NCBI RefSeq assembly: GCF_026130545.1
Contig: NZ_JAMOIM010000007.1
Span: 210,258-274,257 of the forward strand
DNA: 64,000 nt
Direction of reading: 5' to 3'
Source: Lichenifustis flavocetrariae
GTDB taxonomy: Bacteria > Pseudomonadota > Alphaproteobacteria > Rhizobiales > Beijerinckiaceae
Shown: in pieces, positions 8,268 to 18,773 of the stretch
How positions within the stretch are numbered: the stretch's first letter is position 1
Layout of the letters: each line of letters begins with the position of its first letter
Position numbers and translations under genes: made by a program
Notes under the pieces: model-generated
What the model was told of the DNA's origin: nothing
The model's input: the letters and a program-made list of their open reading frames with translations, nothing else
Databases searched by the model: none

Positions 8268-9530
8268 TCACTTCTTCGCCATGTCCTTCTTCTTCGCCTT
8301 GGTCAGCGCATCGGCCCATTGGGTGTTCAACTGCTCGGGCGTGATCTGGCCGAGCAACGCCTGCTGGCTCGTCTTGACCGCGATTGAATCGGCGAAATAC
8401 GCGAAGCCCGACAGGTAGGTCGGCATCACCAGCGGATGCACGTCCTTGTCGGCAAGTTCGTTGAACCAACCCTTGAACTGCTCGCCCGCGTAGAACGGGT
8501 CGGTCTCGGCCGCCTTATAGATCGGCAAGGCGCCCGTGCGCTTGTTCCAGGCGATGTTGCCTTCCGGCCCGTCGAGCGCCGCGATCAGCTTCCAGGAGAG
8601 ATCCTTGTTCTTCGAGTCCGCGAACATCGACCAGCCCGCATAGCCGATGGTGGGGTAGGCCTTGCCGCTCGGGCCCTTCGGCATGGTGGTGACGCCGAAT
8701 TCGTCCGGCTTCATGCGCTCCGCGATCGCGATCAGGGCATCCGGGTCCTGATCCAGCATGGCGCAGGTGCCGGAATAGAAGCCCGAGACGATCTCGTTGA
8801 AGCCCCAGTTGACGCTGTCCTTCGGGGCCGCGCCGCTCTTGTAGAGATCCACCAGCACGGCCGAGCCCTTGACCCAATCGGGCTCACTCATCGTCGAGGT
8901 GCCGTCGGGTTTGAAGAACTCGTCCGAGCCCGCCATCGTGGCGCCGAACATCATCCAGCCGTTCAGGCCGCCGGGGCCGCCGCGAAGGCAATAGCCGGAC
9001 TTGCCCGGGATCGTCGCGATCTTCTTGGCGTCGGCCACGAAGTCGTCGACCGTCTTGGGCGGCGTCTCGATGCCGGCCTGCTTGAACAGCACCTTGTTGT
9101 AGAACAGGGCGCGCAGATAGAAGCCGTAGGGGAGCATGTAAGCCGTCTTGTCGACGAAGCGGCCCATTTCCAGCGCGCGATCGTTCAGGCCCTTGGTGTT
9201 GTCCCACTTGGCCAGATAGGGCTCTAGGTTCTCAAGCCGCTTCGAGCCCACGTAGAGGGCGAGCCACCGGTCGGGCATTTCCATGACGTCCGGCGTGTCG
9301 CCGGCCGACACCATGGTGGCGAATTTCTCGAAGGCTTGACCCCAGGGCAGCGAGGTGATCTCGACATGGGTGCCCGGATTGGCTTTCTCGAAGCCGGCGA
9401 CGATCTCCTTCAGGGTCTCGGTCCGCTCGGGGCTGGTGATGACCTCGACAAGCTTCAGCGTCGTGTCGGCGGCGGCCGGCGCGAGCCCGACGAGTGTCAG
9501 GGCGGTGGTCACGAGCAGGCGTTTCAACAT
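8268..9530 (-). CDS. Extracellular sugar-binding protein (ABC importer, family 1)
   Basis: A 420-residue periplasmic binding protein. The signal peptide is MLKRLLVTTALTLVGLAPAAAD, cleaved after Ala-Ala near residue 21. The family 1 core follows: LKEIVAGFEKANPG, then SAGDTPDVMEMPDRWLA, and a later Trp-rich region typical of carbohydrate sites. It captures the substrate and delivers it to the permeases downstream. It is ten bases downstream of the PLP enzyme, in the same operon. The C-terminus is Lys-rich (KAKKKDMAKK). The sugar cannot be read from the sequence. Confidence 0.9.
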   Translation of the reverse strand: MLKRLLVTTALTLVGLAPAAADTTLKLVEVITSPERTETLKEIVAGFEKANPGTHVEITSLPWGQAFEKFATMVSAGDTPDVMEMPDRWLALYVGSKRLENLEPYLAKWDNTKGLNDRALEMGRFVDKTAYMLPYGFYLRALFYNKVLFKQAGIETPPKTVDDFVADAKKIATIPGKSGYCLRGGPGGLNGWMMFGATMAGSDEFFKPDGTSTMSEPDWVKGSAVLVDLYKSGAAPKDSVNWGFNEIVSGFYSGTCAMLDQDPDALIAIAERMKPDEFGVTTMPKGPSGKAYPTIGYAGWSMFADSKNKDLSWKLIAALDGPEGNIAWNKRTGALPIYKAAETDPFYAGEQFKGWFNELADKDVHPLVMPTYLSGFAYFADSIAVKTSQQALLGQITPEQLNTQWADALTKAKKKDMAKK

Positions 9531-9540
9531 CGCGTTTCCC

Positions 9541-10704
9541 CTATCGTTTGGCGGTCTCGAAGGCCGCGGTGAGGTCCGACCAGAGGGCGTTGGTTCCCTC
9601 CAAACCGACGTGGAGGCGCACCATGCGCTCCGGCACGCCGAAATCCACCGCCGAGTTTGGACCCGCGGCCTGAACGCGCGTGACGAGGGCCGGCACCACG
9701 AGGCTCTCGTGACCGCCCCAGCTCACACCGATCTTGAAGAGCTTCAGCGCATCGCAGAAGACCGGGATGTCGAGGCTTTCATGCGCCTCGAAGGAGAACA
9801 AGCCGGTTGTTCCGAGAAGGCCGGGCGGCAGGCGATTGGCGAGGCCGGGGTGATGCACGGCCGTGACCAATGGATGCGCAACCAGATGCCGCGCCAGTGT
9901 GAGCGCCGAGGCCTCGTGAGCCCGCACCCTCTCGGGCAGCGTGCGCAGCCCACGCAACAGCAGCCACGCCTCGAAGGGGGCGAGCTTCGCCCCGATATAC
10001 GGGCAGATGGTGCGGCGGATGTGGTCGACGAGTTCGTGCCGCCCCGCCACGACGCCGGCCACCACATCGCTGTGGCCGCCGATATATTTCGACGCCGAGT
10101 GGATCACGAGGTCGACGCCGAGCGTGGCCGGCTGCTGGAAGACCGGCGTCGCCCAGGAATTGTCGATCATCGTCATCACGCCGTGCCGTCGGGCGAGCGC
10201 CGCCAGCGTCCCGACGTCATGTGCCTCCATCATCCAGCTATTGGGGCTTTCGAGGTAGAGCAGCTTCGCGCCGGGCAGCACCGCAGCGATGGCGTCGGGG
10301 TCGCCTCCGTCCACATAGACGGTCGATACGTCCCAGCCCTTCAACAGGCCTTCGAAGAGCCTATACGCATCCGGATAGACATGCCGCACGCAGACGATGC
10401 GGTCGCCAGGCTTGATGAAGGCAAGGATCGCTCCCGAGATCGCGGCCATGCCGCTCGGAAACCCGATCGCGTCATCGGTCTGCTCAAGCGCCGCCATCTT
10501 TTCCTCGAAGGCGCTTACGGTCGGGTTGCCGACCCGCGAGTAGACCGGCCGGCTCTTCCGGCCCGCATAGGTCTCGACCATGTCGGCCATGCTCGGGAAG
10601 GTGAACAGCGAGGTCTGCACGATCGGCGGCACGACGGCGTCGAAGGCGTGGGCGCCATCATGCGCGACGATGAGCCGAGCGCGTTCGGCGGGATCGATCG
10701 TCAT
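9541..10704 (-). CDS. Cys/Met-metabolism PLP enzyme (cystathionine gamma-synthase/beta-lyase superfamily)
   Basis: A 387-residue fold-type I PLP enzyme of the C-S bond-forming or -breaking superfamily. Visible are YSRVGNPT (55-62), SGMAAI (84-89), the cofactor aspartate in DNSWATP (181-187), the Schiff-base lysine K206 in SASKYIGGHSD and the carboxylate-binding C-terminal RLHVGLE. One oddity: the usual YGGT(Y/F) substrate loop is VYPDAY (109-114), so the substrate may differ from cystathionine. It overlaps the FadR-type regulator by four bases and sits ten bases before the sugar-binding protein, which ties it to uptake of the operon's substrate. Possible reactions include gamma- or beta-elimination on a sulfur amino acid or conjugate; the exact one is unknown. 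Confidence 0.85.
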   Translation of the reverse strand: MTIDPAERARLIVAHDGAHAFDAVVPPIVQTSLFTFPSMADMVETYAGRKSRPVYSRVGNPTVSAFEEKMAALEQTDDAIGFPSGMAAISGAILAFIKPGDRIVCVRHVYPDAYRLFEGLLKGWDVSTVYVDGGDPDAIAAVLPGAKLLYLESPNSWMMEAHDVGTLAALARRHGVMTMIDNSWATPVFQQPATLGVDLVIHSASKYIGGHSDVVAGVVAGRHELVDHIRRTICPYIGAKLAPFEAWLLLRGLRTLPERVRAHEASALTLARHLVAHPLVTAVHHPGLANRLPPGLLGTTGLFSFEAHESLDIPVFCDALKLFKIGVSWGGHESLVVPALVTRVQAAGPNSAVDFGVPERMVRLHVGLEGTNALWSDLTAAFETAKR

Positions 10705-11441
10705 CGTGCCATGGCCCTGATGTCCTCTTCGACGATCGCCAGGATGGCCTTCGTCTTGCGCCGCGCCTTTTTCTCGTCCCCCTTGTGGATCGCCTCGAAG
10801 AGCTCGCGATGGAAGGGGAACGAGCGGCGCGCGAAATCGGGCCTGTCGAACGGCTTGTCGAAAAAGTGTTCGAAGCCTTCCCGGATCCCCTCCAGCAATT
10901 GCCGGAACAGCGGGTTGCCGGTGGCGTCATAGATGGCGAGATGGAACGCCAGGTCCTCACGCCCCGCCGTGCCCCTGGCCAGATGTACCAGTTCCATGGC
11001 GTCGAGCTTTTCCTCGATGATGCGCAGATCTTTCGCCGTGGCGTGGCGCGCCGCGATCGCACTGGCTTCGACCTCCAAGCCGCGCCGGACCTCCAAGGTC
11101 TGCAGCAGTCGGTCCCGCAACGCCCCGGGCTCGATGGTCAGCGGGACATGGATGGCATCGGCCGACGCCACCCTCCGCAGATAGGTGCCGCTGCCTTTGC
11201 GCGCTTCGACGATCCCGAGCGCCTGGAACTGGCGAATGACCTCGCGGACCGTGGAGCGGCCGACCGCCAACGACCTCATCAGATCCCGCTCTGCAGGAAT
11301 GCGATCGCCCGGTCGAAGTGCGGCCTGACCGATGTAATCCGACAGCGCCCGGGACACGCTCTCCACACGATCGCTGCGCGGCAGCGGCGCGAGTCCGGGA
11401 GGCATCTGGACTGGGGCGGCTCTGGCGGGGGTAGAGGCCAC
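10701..11441 (-). CDS. GntR-family regulator, FadR/FCD subfamily
   Basis: A 246-residue regulator. The winged helix is near residues 25-95 with the signature LRPGDRIPAERDLMRSL, AVGRSTVREVIRQFQALGIV and the wing RKGSGTYLR. The C-terminal FCD domain (EVRRGLEVEASAIAA, then a metal-ligand His pattern around AFHLAIYDATGNPLF) binds an organic acid or sugar acid. It is first in the operon and overlaps the PLP gene by ATGA, so it most likely controls its own operon. A candidate promoter with an overlapping operator lies at 11454-11497. Confidence 0.9.
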   Translation of the reverse strand: MASTPARAAPVQMPPGLAPLPRSDRVESVSRALSDYIGQAALRPGDRIPAERDLMRSLAVGRSTVREVIRQFQALGIVEARKGSGTYLRRVASADAIHVPLTIEPGALRDRLLQTLEVRRGLEVEASAIAARHATAKDLRIIEEKLDAMELVHLARGTAGREDLAFHLAIYDATGNPLFRQLLEGIREGFEHFFDKPFDRPDFARRSFPFHRELFEAIHKGDEKKARRKTKAILAIVEEDIRAMAR

Positions 11442-11453
11442 GTTGTACCCGAA

Positions 11454-11497
11454 TTGGTCTGACGTCTGATGTTCTACGCACGTCTCGGTTAAGTCAA
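11454..11497 (-). promoter_or_regulatory. Candidate promoter and FadR-type operator of the PLP/ABC operon
   Basis: On the minus strand TTGACT (11497-11492) and GAACAT (11474-11469) are separated by 17 bases, a fair sigma-70 layout. Immediately downstream the complementary strand carries TTGGTCTGAC (11454-11463), resembling the TGGTC-N-GAC core bound by FadR-type repressors. The position fits repression by the operon's own regulator. Read by eye only. Confidence 0.4.
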
Positions 11498-11673
11498 GAC
11501 GCTGGATCCTGTCGATGGAACTTGTTCATCGCCAGGTGACCATCGCCGCTTCGACACGCCTTAGGCAGTTCGGGCTGCGGCGACGAAGACACGGAACGGT
11601 GAGGACTATCAAACGTTATGTCCACATACGTGGATCAGTCTGTCCTGATCCACCCCAAGGAGCATCTATCGCC

Positions 11674-11838
11674 GTGGTCATGATCCTCATCTGCTTCATC
11701 GCACCCTGGCTCGCGATGTTCCTGCGAGGGCACATCATTCAAGGCATTTTGTGCATCATCCTGCACATCACCTTGATCGGCTGGATCCCAGCGACGATTT
11801 GGGCCTTGGTGGTCACGCAGCGCGAGAGTGCGGCTTAG
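11674..11838 (+). CDS. YqaE/Pmp3-family membrane peptide
   Basis: A 54-residue peptide made of two hydrophobic helices: MILICFIAPWLAMFLRG and IILHITLIGWIPATIWALVV. This is the Pmp3/UPF0057 family, small membrane proteolipids induced by salt, cold or envelope stress and linked to membrane potential. The start is GTG 11674, with AAGGAG at 11657-11662; ATG 11680 is the alternative. A longer frame from 11515 has unrelated composition. It is a single gene diverging from the FadR-type regulator. Confidence 0.85.
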   Translation: MVMILICFIAPWLAMFLRGHIIQGILCIILHITLIGWIPATIWALVVTQRESAA

Positions 11839-12304
11839 GTCTGGATCGGATCCTGCAGGCGTTTTTTGGAAAGCTCCACGCCCTTGGCCTAGGTCCAATA
11901 AGCCGCGAGGATCCATTCTTGTCGCCAGCTGGAGACATGGTGTCGCTGGAGCTGTCGAAAGCGTTCTGGCGCGCGGCCAATCACGGCTCGTAGCTACCGT
12001 CATAGCCGACCACACTGGCCATCAGCATCGCGATCACGCTGTCGTGGTCGTGCATGCCAGCCCGATGCGTGGCCGCGATGGCCTCGGTCCTCGACTTGGT
12101 GGCGGCAGCTGCCGCGAGGTTCACGGTCAGCTTAGTTGATACGCTTTCGGTTGCCGGCTTTCAAAAGAGGCTGGCCGGCTTAGAACATCACATATTTTCG
12201 GGATGCATGTCTAAATTCTTGAGGAGCCGGGGCTTCTCAAAAGGCCTGGAGATGCAGGCTCATCGCTCCGAACGCCCGATATGTCGCCGGTGTCAGCCGA
12301 AGCG
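11839..12304. other. Intergenic region, no firm gene
   Basis: About 465 bases between the Pmp3 gene and atpC. I find no RNA gene or terminator. One minus-strand frame at 11981-12124 (47 codons from GTG, ending VVGYDGSYEP) has coding-like, strongly GC-ending codons but no ribosome site. It may be a gene remnant or chance. The region from 12140 to 12300 is locally AT-richer. Confidence 0.4.
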
Positions 12305-12712
12305 TTAGACGCCCGGCATCGTCATCTGCAGGGATTTCAGTTGATCGACACGCTCCGATGCGATCCGACGGCTGTCCTCAGTCTTGGAGGCCGCGAGAAC
12401 CTCGTTCGCGTCCTGGAGCTCGATTTCGAGTTTGGCCGCGTCGAATTCTTCGACCGGCATGGCCGATTCGGCCAGGATGGTCAGGCCGTTCGGCGCTACA
12501 TCGGCGAAGCCGCCGCGCACGAAAAGGCGCGTGCGCTTGCCGCCGGCTTCACCGATCGTGACCACACCCGGGCGAAGTGTCGTCATCAGCGGCGCGTGGT
12601 CCTTGAGCACCGTCAGGTCGCCCTCGACACCCGGTACGACGACTTCTTCGACCTCACCGGAAAACAGGAGGCGCTCGGGGGAGACGAGTTCGAACGGGAA
12701 AGGGGCGGCCAT
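12305..12712 (-). CDS. atpC: F1 ATP synthase epsilon subunit
   Basis: The 135-residue epsilon subunit of the central stalk, which couples rotation to catalysis and can inhibit ATP hydrolysis. The N-terminal beta sandwich begins FPFELVSPERLLFSG and contains EGDLTVLKDHAPLMTTLRPG; the C-terminal helices (LEIELQDANEVLAASKTED) follow. It is the last gene of the F1 operon, 200 bases after atpD, a longer gap than between the other atp genes. The F0 genes are not in the window, as expected in this order, where they form a separate cluster. Confidence 0.95.
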   Translation of the reverse strand: MAAPFPFELVSPERLLFSGEVEEVVVPGVEGDLTVLKDHAPLMTTLRPGVVTIGEAGGKRTRLFVRGGFADVAPNGLTILAESAMPVEEFDAAKLEIELQDANEVLAASKTEDSRRIASERVDQLKSLQMTMPGV

Positions 12713-12912
12713 GCTAGTCCTGATCCTTCATCGAGATGTCGACGCGGTTCCGTCGACCATCATGGCCGGGTTCGACCCAACCATGACCAAAAGCACTTCC
12801 CACCCATTGCCACAGCACGTCGACACCGATGTACTGACTGGCCAGACACCCGGCATCGCATCAACCGGCCGTTCGGGCCTGTGGTCCGGGCGGGCGCCCG
12901 CTCTGAACCCTG

Positions 12913-14358
<1,446 letters not shown>

Positions 14359-14412
14359 CTACTGGCTGCGGCGCGGAGCGCCTGACTGATTTCAAGTGAA
14401 CCGAACATGGCG

Positions 14413-15288
14413 TCAGAGCGCCTCTGCGCCCGAGATGATCTCGATGAGTTCCTTCGTGATCATCGCCTGACGCGACCGGTTGTATTTCATGGTCTGCTTC
14501 TTGATCATCTCGCCCGCATTGCGGGTGGCACTGTCCATGGCGCTCATCCGCGCACCCTGTTCGGAAGCGGCATTTTCGAGGAGCGCCCGGAAGATTTGGA
14601 TCGAAATGTTCTGCGGCAAAAGCGACGCCAGGATCGTCTCTTCGTCCGGCTCGTATTCATAGATCACGCCGTTGCCGGTGGCGGGTGTGTCGGACGCAGG
14701 CAGTTCCGCCGGGATCAGCCGCAGCGCCGTCGGCACCTGGGCGATCACGGAGCGGAAGCGCGAGAAGAACAGGGTACAGACGTCGAATTCGCCCGCCTCG
14801 AACATTGCGATGATGCGCTTGCCGATCGGATCGGCATGCTCGTAGCCAAGCCGCTTCACGGCACGAAGGTCGACGACATCAATGATCTGACCACCGAACT
14901 GCCGCCGCAGGATGTCTGCGCCCTTCTTGCCGATGCAGAGGATTTTGACAGTCTTGCCCTGCCCCATGAGCCGGACCGCATGGTCACGGGCGAGACGCGA
15001 GATCGACGAGTTGAAGGCCCCGCAAAGGCCTCGCTCGGCGGTGGCGACGACCAGAAGATGCACCTGGTCCTTGCCGTTGCCGGCCAGCAGAGCCGGGCCA
15101 CCGGATCCGACGCCGGCCGCGAGGTTAGCCAGCACTTTTTCCATCCGCTCGGCGAAGGGACGTGCCGCCTCGGCCGCCATTTGGGCGCGGCGCAATTTCG
15201 CAGCCGCGACCATCTGCATGGCCTTGGTGATCTTCTGCGTGGCCTTGACCGAGGAGATCCGGTTCCGGAGGTCCTTCAACGAGGGCAT
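14413..15288 (-). CDS. atpG: F1 ATP synthase gamma subunit
   Basis: The 291-residue rotor shaft. Its two long coiled helices are recognisable at both ends: [20 protein letters not shown] at the start, and [16 protein letters not shown] with the closing [20 protein letters not shown]. The middle domain contains [10 protein letters not shown]. Length and gene order (between atpA and atpD) are standard. It turns inside the alpha-beta hexamer and carries torque to the membrane ring. Confidence 0.96.
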   Translation of the reverse strand: MPSLKDLRNRISSVKATQKITKAMQMVAAAKLRRAQMAAEAARPFAERMEKVLANLAAGVGSGGPALLAGNGKDQVHLLVVATAERGLCGAFNSSISRLARDHAVRLMGQGKTVKILCIGKKGADILRRQFGGQIIDVVDLRAVKRLGYEHADPIGKRIIAMFEAGEFDVCTLFFSRFRSVIAQVPTALRLIPAELPASDTPATGNGVIYEYEPDEETILASLLPQNISIQIFRALLENAASEQGARMSAMDSATRNAGEMIKKQTMKYNRSRQAMITKELIEIISGAEAL

Positions 15289-15320
15289 GGGTTAACCTGT
15301 CCTTGATCTGGTTCCGGGTC

Positions 15321-16850
15321 TCAGGCGAAGGACTTTGCGTAATTCTCGACCGTGCTCTTCAGCGTGCTGGCCGAGGCATCCGACAGGTCCTTGGAGGTAC
15401 GAATGTCGTTCAGGAGGCCCGATTGCTGGTTCCGCAGGATCGAAAGGAGACCGTCCTCGAAAGCACGGACCCGGTTGACCGGCAGGGCATCGAGATAGCC
15501 GTTGACGCCCGCATAGATCACGCAGACCTGCTCTTCCATCTTCAGCGGCGAGAACTGCGGCTGCTTCAGGAGTTCGGTCAGGCGCGAGCCGCGGTTGAGC
15601 AGCTTCTGCGTGGTGGCGTCGAGATCCGAGCCGAACTGCGCGAAGGCCGCCATTTCGCGGTACTGCGCGAGCTCGCCCTTGATCTTGCCCGCGACCTTCT
15701 TCATGGCCTTGGTCTGCGCCGAGGAGCCGACGCGCGACACCGAAAGACCCACGTTCACGGCAGGCCGGATACCCTGGTAGAACAGGTCGGTTTCCAGGAA
15801 GATCTGACCGTCGGTGATCGAGATCACGTTGGTCGGGATATAGGCCGACACGTCATTGGCCTGGGTCTCGATGATCGGCAAGGCCGTCAGCGAGCCGCTG
15901 CCGTTGGCTTCGTTGAGCTTGGCCGAACGCTCCAGCAGGCGCGAGTGGAGGTAGAACACGTCGCCCGGATAGGCTTCGCGGCCTGGCGGGCGGCGCAGCA
16001 GGAGCGACATCTGGCGATAGGCCACGGCCTGCTTCGACAGATCGTCGTAGGTGATCAGCGCGTGCATGCCGTTGTCACGGAAATACTCGCCCATGGCGCA
16101 ACCCGCGAAGGGCGCCAGGAACTGCATCGGCGCCGGATCGGATGCCGTGGCGGCCACGATGATCGAGTAGTCGAGAGCACCGTTCTCTTCGAGCACCTTC
16201 ACGAACTGAGCAACCGTCGAGCGCTTCTGGCCGATCGCGACATAGACGCAATAAAGCTTGGCGCTTTCGTCCGTGCCTTCGTTGACCGACTTCTGGTTCA
16301 GCATCGCGTCGAGGGCGATCGCGGTCTTGCCTGTCTGACGGTCGCCGATGATCAGCTCGCGTTGGCCACGGCCGACCGGGATCAGCGCATCCACGGCCTT
16401 GAGGCCGGTCGACATCGGCTCGTTCACCGACTTGCGCGGAATGATGCCGGGCGCCTTGACGTCGACGCGGGCGCGCCGGGTGGCGTTGATCGGACCCTTG
16501 CCGTCGATCGGGTTGCCCAGCGCGTCGACGACGCGGCCGAGCAACTCCTTGCCGATCGGCACGTCCACGATGGCGCCGGTGCGCTTGACCGTCTGGCCTT
16601 CCTTGATGTCGCGGTCGGTGCCGAAGATCACGATACCGACATTGTCGGTTTCGAGATTGAGCGCCATGCCGCGCACACCCGTCTCGAACTCGACCATCTC
16701 GCCGGCCTGAACGTTGTCCAAGCCGTAGACGCGGGCGATGCCGTCACCGACCGACAGAACCTGGCCGACTTCCGTGACCTCGGCTTCGGTGCCGAAATTC
16801 TCGATCTCGCGCTTGAGGATGTCGGAAATTTCAGCCGCGCGGATATCCAT
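15321..16850 (-). CDS. atpA: F1 ATP synthase alpha subunit
   Basis: The 509-residue non-catalytic nucleotide-binding subunit. The P-loop GDRQTGKT is at 169-176; [13 protein letters not shown] precedes it and the conserved ALTALPIIE and PGREAYPGD regions follow. The start at ATG 16850 ([16 protein letters not shown]) overlaps the last base of the atpH stop, as TGATG; the frame extends upstream to 17030 but that part lies inside atpH. The N-terminal helix contacts the delta subunit encoded upstream. Confidence 0.97.
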   Translation of the reverse strand: MDIRAAEISDILKREIENFGTEAEVTEVGQVLSVGDGIARVYGLDNVQAGEMVEFETGVRGMALNLETDNVGIVIFGTDRDIKEGQTVKRTGAIVDVPIGKELLGRVVDALGNPIDGKGPINATRRARVDVKAPGIIPRKSVNEPMSTGLKAVDALIPVGRGQRELIIGDRQTGKTAIALDAMLNQKSVNEGTDESAKLYCVYVAIGQKRSTVAQFVKVLEENGALDYSIIVAATASDPAPMQFLAPFAGCAMGEYFRDNGMHALITYDDLSKQAVAYRQMSLLLRRPPGREAYPGDVFYLHSRLLERSAKLNEANGSGSLTALPIIETQANDVSAYIPTNVISITDGQIFLETDLFYQGIRPAVNVGLSVSRVGSSAQTKAMKKVAGKIKGELAQYREMAAFAQFGSDLDATTQKLLNRGSRLTELLKQPQFSPLKMEEQVCVIYAGVNGYLDALPVNRVRAFEDGLLSILRNQQSGLLNDIRTSKDLSDASASTLKSTVENYAKSFA

Positions 16851-17413
16851 CAACCGACCTCTTTCATGCGGGTGCGTAGGGAATTGAGCTTCGTGCGAAG
16901 CGACGAATCGATCATGCGGCTGCCGAGTTTGACCACCATGCCGCCGAGCAGATCGGGATCGATGAAGACGTCCATAGCAACGGACTTGGCCCCGCTGATC
17001 GTCGAAAGCGAGTCCTGCAGTTCCGACCATTGCTGGTTGGACAGCGGCTCGGCGACGGTCACGTGCGCCCGAGTGACACCTTTGTCATTGTCGTTGAGCG
17101 CGGCGAAATCCCGGATCATGTTCTCAACGGCGAAAAGCCGACGCTTCGATGCGACGAGCTTGAGGAAGCGGGCCGTGAGATCGCTCACCCCCGCCCGCTC
17201 CAGCACGGCACCGAGGGCCCGAACCTGATCTTCGGCCGAAAAGGCGGGACTGCGCACGAGACGGCGCAGATCGTCGCTCTCGTTCACCATCTTCAAGAAG
17301 CCATCGAGGTCTTCGGCGACCCGGTCGATCGAACGCGAGTCGCGAGCCAACGCAAACAAGGCGGACGCATAGCGCCCCGCCATTCCCGTCGCGATGGTCT
17401 CCTCGTTGGCCAC
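16850..17413 (-). CDS. atpH: F1 ATP synthase delta subunit
   Basis: The 187-residue delta subunit that links the F1 head to the peripheral stalk. The N-terminal helical domain begins [20 protein letters not shown], and the C-terminal part contains [19 protein letters not shown] and [20 protein letters not shown] prefer GTG 17413 because family members start at this point; an ATG at 17437 would add eight residues. It is first in the operon. A 20-base palindrome lies about 40 bases upstream of this start. Confidence 0.93.
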   Translation of the reverse strand: MANEETIATGMAGRYASALFALARDSRSIDRVAEDLDGFLKMVNESDDLRRLVRSPAFSAEDQVRALGAVLERAGVSDLTARFLKLVASKRRLFAVENMIRDFAALNDNDKGVTRAHVTVAEPLSNQQWSELQDSLSTISGAKSVAMDVFIDPDLLGGMVVKLGSRMIDSSLRTKLNSLRTRMKEVG

Positions 17414-17451
17414 GTGTCCTCGCTCTTGTTGTGACATCCTCGCCGCGGACG

Positions 17452-17471
17452 CATGCTGTTCACAGCATGCT
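17452..17471. promoter_or_regulatory. 20-bp palindrome upstream of the F1 operon
   Basis: GCATGCTGT-TC-ACAGCATGC has perfect nine-base arms. It lies 14 bases upstream of the ATG at 17437 and 38 upstream of the preferred atpH start, so it is in or beside the 5' leader of the atp messenger. It could be a protein operator or, with only two loop bases, less likely a tight RNA hairpin. Confidence 0.45.
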
Positions 17472-17663
17472 CACCCGGTTCCGGTCAAGGATTGGTCATA
17501 GATCTGCTGCTGTTTCAGGCACAGCCGCGTCTCAGGAAGCGGCGGTTGCGTACCATACAGGTTGGGGGGGACACAAGCGTATGTGACAGGCGACCGGGGT
17601 AAGACGACCCGGAAAACCGATTGGCGATCATGGCCGAGAGTGGTCAGGATTGCGGCAGACACG

Positions 17664-18773
17664 TCAGCGCGGCCTGCGTCGCCAGGCCGCTGCAAGCAGT
17701 TTTTTTCCGAAACTGCGAAAGCGGCGGCGCATCCGCTCCATTCGGCCGGCGGCACGAAAGGTGGGTGGAAAACCACCTCTCTGCCCCACCAGCAGGTCCA
17801 CCACATTGATCCGACCCGGCCAAAGCCGATCGATCATCGCATGATCCGGGATGGCGCAGGAATCGGTGAGGATCATCTCGCGATCTTCCAATTGTATGCG
17901 ACCGATGGCGTCCGCGAGATGGAGACCAGGCGATAACCGGGCACTGGCCTCGTCATAGGCGGTTTTCCAGAAATAGGCCCGAGACTGGCTTCGCAGCACG
18001 ATACCGGCTGCAACCGGACGACCGTCGACAACGAGCCGGTCGATACGGCAGCTGCCGGAAACCGCCAACTCCAGCACCATGCTCCGCACGAAGCGAGCGA
18101 GACAGGCGGATTGCACCAATGCTGTACCGCGTCGACCCTTCCAGCCTTCGGCCTCGAGGCGTAGAAAATCGTCGAGCGCTTCCCCCATCGCGGTCTCTGG
18201 CGACCCGATGCTTTCGATCCAGGCACCCTGCTCGGCGAGGCGGCGCGCCTGGCGCCGAAACTCCTTTCCGGCCGGGCTCGGCAAAGGGTCGCCGGCCCGC
18301 AGAACGGCTCGGCTGCGCCGTTCGATCTCCATCGTGTCCCAGTGGGGAAGTGTACGAAACAAGCGAGCCGTCTCGGCATCGGCCGGCACCCCTTGCACCA
18401 GAAAGCCCGGGAGGCGCCACGGGCGCCGCCGCGTCCAATCCAGCAAGGCTGCGAGCGCCCGAGGTGCTTCGACCTTGTCGAGCAGCGGAAAGGCGGCGGT
18501 CGCTTGAGGGTGAAGCCAAGCCGCGACCGGCCAGAAGGGGACCGGCTCGAGGATGCAGCAAAGGCCGATCAGTCGGACGGGGTCGCTCTCGTCCCACGCC
18601 AAGAGGAACCGTGGACGGCGGCGGCTTGGAATGAAGCGCGCGGCCGGCAATGCGAAACCCGGTTCATTGAAGACGCTCGGTTCGAGGCATCGACGCGAGA
18701 GGTCGGCCCAGGCCTGCACATGCGCCGCTACCTCGGTGGCATCGAGACACGCGACCCGGATCGCCTCCCTCAA
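17664..18773 (-). CDS. CelD/BcsL-like GNAT acetyltransferase
   Basis: A protein of about 369 residues with two GNAT-like halves, as in the Acetyltransf_6 (CelD/BcsL) group. The second half is clearest: RRQARRLAEQGAWIE, then EAEGWKGRRGTALVQ, the acetyl-CoA strand VDGRPVAAGIVLRS and the closing region AYDEASARLSPGLHLADAIG. The members are tied to exopolysaccharide or cell-surface modification. The start is a TTG at 18773 overlapping the acyl-CoA synthetase stop as TTGA; GTG 18719 is the alternative. The overlap implies co-translation with the synthetase, suggesting an acyl or surface-lipid task. No signal peptide. Confidence 0.75.
   Translation of the reverse strand: MREAIRVACLDATEVAAHVQAWADLSRRCLEPSVFNEPGFALPAARFIPSRRRPRFLLAWDESDPVRLIGLCCILEPVPFWPVAAWLHPQATAAFPLLDKVEAPRALAALLDWTRRRPWRLPGFLVQGVPADAETARLFRTLPHWDTMEIERRSRAVLRAGDPLPSPAGKEFRRQARRLAEQGAWIESIGSPETAMGEALDDFLRLEAEGWKGRRGTALVQSACLARFVRSMVLELAVSGSCRIDRLVVDGRPVAAGIVLRSQSRAYFWKTAYDEASARLSPGLHLADAIGRIQLEDREMILTDSCAIPDHAMIDRLWPGRINVVDLLVGQRGGFPPTFRAAGRMERMRRRFRSFGKKLLAAAWRRRPR

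Noticed and set aside
9355..10932. A 525-codon plus-strand frame opposite the PLP enzyme
   Set aside because: Same shadow effect; the minus strand has a clear enzyme with catalytic residues.
12885..12912. GCGGGCGCCCGC palindrome between atpC and atpD
   Set aside because: Self-complementary GC run without loop or T-tract; no support as a terminator or operator.
15303..17228. A 641-codon plus-strand frame opposite atpA and atpH
   Set aside because: Opposite to two highly conserved genes and without domain character.
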